A stretch of DNA of 7,375 nt, taken from positions 1 to 7,375 of the forward strand of contig JANPDA010000061.1 in the NCBI GenBank assembly GCA_031431235.1, written 5' to 3'. This DNA is from JANNSW01 sp031431235 (GTDB taxonomy: Bacteria > Pseudomonadota > Alphaproteobacteria > Rhizobiales > Hyphomicrobiaceae). The notes under the pieces are model-generated. The model was not told the DNA's origin. It did not search any database and worked only from the letters and a program-made list of their open reading frames with translations. Made by a program: the position numbers and the translations under genes. Positions 4,638 through 7,375 of the stretch are shown piece by piece. The number at the start of each line of letters is the position of its first letter. Within the stretch, counting starts at the first letter, position 1.

Positions 4638-7375
4638 ATGGCATTCAATGGAGGTTGGGATTCACTGCAGAGCTGGCCGCTCATCGGCATTCATGCGATC
4701 GTCACACAAGATGGGAAGCTCTTTACTTTTGGCACGAATCTGACCGGCCAACAGGGTGGTACAATGTACCATGATTTGTGGGATCCCTTGACTGGCATAC
4801 ACGAGACGATCGATCACCATAGACATACACCGACTGACATCTTTTGCTCGGCTGCTGTCATCATTCCAGGCACCGACATGATTCTGATTGCCGGTGGCGA
4901 CGCCCGCCCGGCAGGCCACGCCAACCTCGGCGTGTCTGACGTCAATCTGTTCCACAACGACAGTCATCAGGTCGCGCTCGACAGCCATGGCGACATGGCA
5001 TTCGCACGCTGGTACGCGACTTCAATCGCGCTGAACGACGGCAGAATCCTCGTCATGGGAGGCATCGATGGCGAGGGCCACTGGGTCGAAAAACCCGAGG
5101 TCTATACTCCCGGCATGGGCTGGAAGACGCTAACCGGCGCCGAGGATGTCACTTTGCGCTATGGATGGATCTATCCGCGAGCTTTCGTCAATGACGATGG
5201 GAACGTCGTTTATTTCGCGACCGGCAGTCGCAGTAGCGGCCAGCTCGAAATGAAGATCCTCGATCCGTCGGGCGACGGCTCGATCGTCACCTATGGCAGT
5301 CTGCCATTCATCTACCATCCCTACTCCCAGGTCGTCATGTACGCGCCAGGCAAGCTACTCGTCTCCGACGTCGGCACCGGTGTCTGGAAGGTCGACATCA
5401 ACGGCGATGCACCGGTTTCTGAGCAGATCTCGACGTTGTCCCAGGAGCGCAACTATGCCAACATGACCGTTCTTGCCGATGGTACGGTCATGCTCAACGG
5501 CGGAACCGGCAAAGACAACCTCCAGGCATTTGCCGACACGACGCCGATTCTCTGGGATCCGAGAACGGGGGAATGGACCGAGCTTCCGGACGAGGCCCAT
5601 CCCCGGCTCTATCATTCGACCTCGGTCCTATTGCCTGACGGGAGCCTGATTTCATTGGGCGGTGGCGCGCCGGGGGAGGTCAATTACCTCGACGGACAGG
5701 TCTACAGGCCGTCGTATCTCTTCGACGCCAACGGCAATCCAGCCGAGCGGCCCGTCATAACCGATGCTCCACAGCATGTGCGCCCCGGCCGCACGTTCAC
5801 CATTGCAGTCGATGATGCAGCCTCGATCACAAAGCTGACGTTCGTCAAGAACGGAGCGGTGACGCATGCCTACAATATGGAAACGCGCGCCACCGAGCTC
5901 TTCTTTACGGTTGGTCCAAATGATACGCTCGAGGTGACGCTGCCCGGTCTAGAGGGTGGCGTCGTTGCCGGCACGTGGATGCTGTTTGCCTGGGATGGCA
6001 CCGGCGCACCATCGATCGCCGCGATGATCGGTGTCGATCCCGTGTTTGGGACAGGTGTTACGTCAGATGCACTCAATCTTCTCAGAAACGGCAGTTTCGA
6101 GACCGCGGCCGACATTGTCGGCTCGAGCGAGCTCGATTTCGTGCTCGGCTGGAATTCGTCGCAGGACCGATTTGATCTGTGGAGCGACGGCCATCTCGGC
6201 CACGCCGCGACCGACGGCCAGACGATGCTCGAGATCGACGCTGAGCTCGGCACGCTCGTTCAAGCGGTCGAGACGACCTTCGGCGAGCTCTACAGCTTGT
6301 CGTTCGATCTGATCGGGCCGTCGGCGGCTGGCTTCGTCCAACCGATGGAAGTGTCGTGGAACGGGATCGTTGTCGCAACCTTTGCCACCGGCGAGCTGGA
6401 TGCCCAGCACATCGAGCTCGAATTGAAGGGGACTGGCGGTAACGACGCTCTGTCGTTCCGCTCGACGGCGAGCGCCGCCGGGTCCTCGAGTGGATTGCTG
6501 GACCGTGTGGTGATGGCGGCTATCGGATACGGGGACGCCAGTCCCGACGCCGCTGGCCGGATCATGGGCGACGACGCGTCGAATGCGATCCGCGGCAGCG
6601 ATTATGACGACGTGATCCGGGGCCGTGGCGGCGACGACGCCATCGTCGGCAGGGCTGGGGCTGACGACATCCATGCGGGCCAAGGCAACGACCAGGTCGA
6701 TGGCGGCGAGGGCAACGATCGCATTGCGGGCAGCAAGGGCGACGACGAGCTCTCAGCCGGTACGGGCAATGACGAGTTGCGTGGCGGCATGGGCTTCGAC
6801 ACGTTGGAAGGCGGTCTTGGACGCGATACGCTGCGGGGCGGTACTGGCGACGACCTGCTCGTCGGCAGCGCTGACCGGGATCTCTACATTGGCAACTCGG
6901 GCTTCGACACGCTCGACCTCTCGCGGTTCGCCGAGCGGGTCGATCTCGACCTGTCCGCAGGCCGGTTCACCAGTGCTGCCGGCGGCGGCCAGACCCAAAG
7001 CATCGAGCAGGCGATAGGAACGAATTTCGACGACGTCCTGCAGGGCAGCAGTCGCGACGACGTCCTGCACGGCGGTGACGGCGCCGACCGAATTCGCGGA
7101 TTGAAAGGCGGCGACATCCTGTCGGGCGGGGCCGATGCCGACGAATTCGTTTTCCATGTGTCGGATGTGGCCACCAAGAATGGTAGCCGTTCCTACGGAG
7201 TCGACCAGATCCTCGATTTCGACCTAGGCGAAGGCGACCGACTGGAATTCCGCCATCTGGCGCTCAGCGCTGACCACATTTCGGTCAATGATACCAGGGC
7301 TGGCCTCGTGATCTCGGCTGAGATCGGCACGGCGAGCGTGGACGTGGTCTTGCTGGTCGGTGTCCACAATCTCAC
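4638..7375 (+). CDS. RTX-tailed radical copper oxidase (galactose/glyoxal oxidase-like), 3' end off window
   Basis: Predicted secreted AA5-type oxidase that turns primary alcohols or aldehydes into aldehydes or acids and makes H2O2. 912 codons are visible and still open. Residues 1-365 form a Kelch-type propeller. Residues 368-466 are the DUF1929 early-set domain. Residues 484-630 are a jelly-roll domain resembling DUF642/CBMs, starting NGSFE and including YSLSFDL and EVSWNGIVVATF. RTX nonapeptides lie at 644-752 and 794-835, followed by a type I secretion-like C-terminal region (VDQILDFDLGEGDRLEF). Active-site residues align with Fusarium galactose oxidase: Cys70 (DIFCSAAV; C228), Tyr126 (FARWYATS; Y272), Tyr325-His326 (RLYHSTSVLLPDG; Y495-H496) and His410 (AVTHAY; H581). 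The residue aligned with Trp290 is Asp144, and a Trp occurs five positions later (149), so the substrate probably differs from galactose. The fungal N-terminal CBM32 and any Sec signal are absent, fitting type I export. No ABC exporter gene is in view. Confidence 0.9.
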   Translation, partial: MAFNGGWDSLQSWPLIGIHAIVTQDGKLFTFGTNLTGQQGGTMYHDLWDPLTGIHETIDHHRHTPTDIFCSAAVIIPGTDMILIAGGDARPAGHANLGVSDVNLFHNDSHQVALDSHGDMAFARWYATSIALNDGRILVMGGIDGEGHWVEKPEVYTPGMGWKTLTGAEDVTLRYGWIYPRAFVNDDGNVVYFATGSRSSGQLEMKILDPSGDGSIVTYGSLPFIYHPYSQVVMYAPGKLLVSDVGTGVWKVDINGDAPVSEQISTLSQERNYANMTVLADGTVMLNGGTGKDNLQAFADTTPILWDPRTGEWTELPDEAHPRLYHSTSVLLPDGSLISLGGGAPGEVNYLDGQVYRPSYLFDANGNPAERPVITDAPQHVRPGRTFTIAVDDAASITKLTFVKNGAVTHAYNMETRATELFFTVGPNDTLEVTLPGLEGGVVAGTWMLFAWDGTGAPSIAAMIGVDPVFGTGVTSDALNLLRNGSFETAADIVGSSELDFVLGWNSSQDRFDLWSDGHLGHAATDGQTMLEIDAELGTLVQAVETTFGELYSLSFDLIGPSAAGFVQPMEVSWNGIVVATFATGELDAQHIELELKGTGGNDALSFRSTASAAGSSSGLLDRVVMAAIGYGDASPDAAGRIMGDDASNAIRGSDYDDVIRGRGGDDAIVGRAGADDIHAGQGNDQVDGGEGNDRIAGSKGDDELSAGTGNDELRGGMGFDTLEGGLGRDTLRGGTGDDLLVGSADRDLYIGNSGFDTLDLSRFAERVDLDLSAGRFTSAAGGGQTQSIEQAIGTNFDDVLQGSSRDDVLHGGDGADRIRGLKGGDILSGGADADEFVFHVSDVATKNGSRSYGVDQILDFDLGEGDRLEFRHLALSADHISVNDTRAGLVISAEIGTASVDVVLLVGVHNL
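6567..7139 (+). repeat. RTX calcium-binding nonapeptide repeats (coding)
   Basis: This segment of the oxidase gene encodes two runs of GGxGxDxUx-type nonapeptides. About eleven lie in the first block (for example DGGEGNDRI, RGGMGFDTL, EGGLGRDTL, RGGTGDDLL). About five lie in the second (for example HGGDGADRI), after a spacer rich in Leu and Asp (LDLSRF...VDLDLSAG). Such repeats bind Ca2+ outside the cell and fold type I secretion substrates into a parallel beta-roll. Several copies are degenerate, such as AGSKGDDEL and VGSADRDLY. Confidence 0.92.

Noticed and set aside
6567..7139. Regular GGC-GAC-rich periodic DNA as a possible CRISPR or tandem DNA repeat
   Set aside because: The 27-base periodicity is explained by the encoded RTX nonapeptides. 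The units diverge at DNA level and have no constant repeat-spacer structure.
5130..7375. Many long minus-strand ORFs opposite the oxidase and RTX region
   Set aside because: They are the mirror of GC-rich, third-position-biased codons in the oxidase gene. Their peptides are low-complexity and match no family.

Overview
The window looks like an accessory polysaccharide (EPS, capsule or O-antigen type) locus from a GC-rich Gram-negative bacterium. An alphaproteobacterium of the rhizobial or bradyrhizobial kind is most likely. This rests on gene style only: a COG2244-type flippase, a GT4 glycosyltransferase, a calcium-binding RTX exoprotein, and remnants of IS5, IS66 and IS3 elements. There is no rRNA or core marker to fix the taxon.

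Layout, left to right. Positions 1-54 hold the 5' end of an IS5-family transposase on the minus strand, running off the left edge. Positions 55-417 have no convincing gene. Three plus-strand genes follow: a Wzx-like polysaccharide flippase (418-1764), a family-4 glycosyltransferase (1867-3003), and a class I SAM-dependent methyltransferase (3331-4053). The 327-base gap at 3004-3330 holds at most a 50-codon ORF behind a strong Shine-Dalgarno. Positions 4074-4570 are a minus-strand transposon graveyard. There, part of an IS66 TnpC and part of an IS3 OrfB sit in one continuous open frame, an old IS-into-IS mosaic.

From 4638 to the right edge runs a large plus-strand gene of at least 912 codons, still open at the end of the window. 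Its product is a galactose-oxidase/glyoxal-oxidase-like radical copper oxidase (Kelch-type propeller plus DUF1929 'early set' domain). This is followed by a jelly-roll domain resembling DUF642 or carbohydrate-binding modules, then two blocks of RTX calcium-binding nonapeptides, then the start of a type I secretion C-terminal region. The Cys-Tyr cofactor pair and all the expected copper ligands are visible. There is no signal peptide, which fits type I export.

How the genes may work together (inference): the glycosyltransferase and methyltransferase build and decorate a repeat unit, the flippase moves it across the inner membrane, and the exported copper oxidase could oxidise primary alcohols or aldehydes on the finished glycan outside the cell, producing H2O2. 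This would parallel the Streptomyces GlxA/CslA pair by a different export route. The IS debris between the methyltransferase and the oxidase means the link is by neighbourhood, not by a proven operon.
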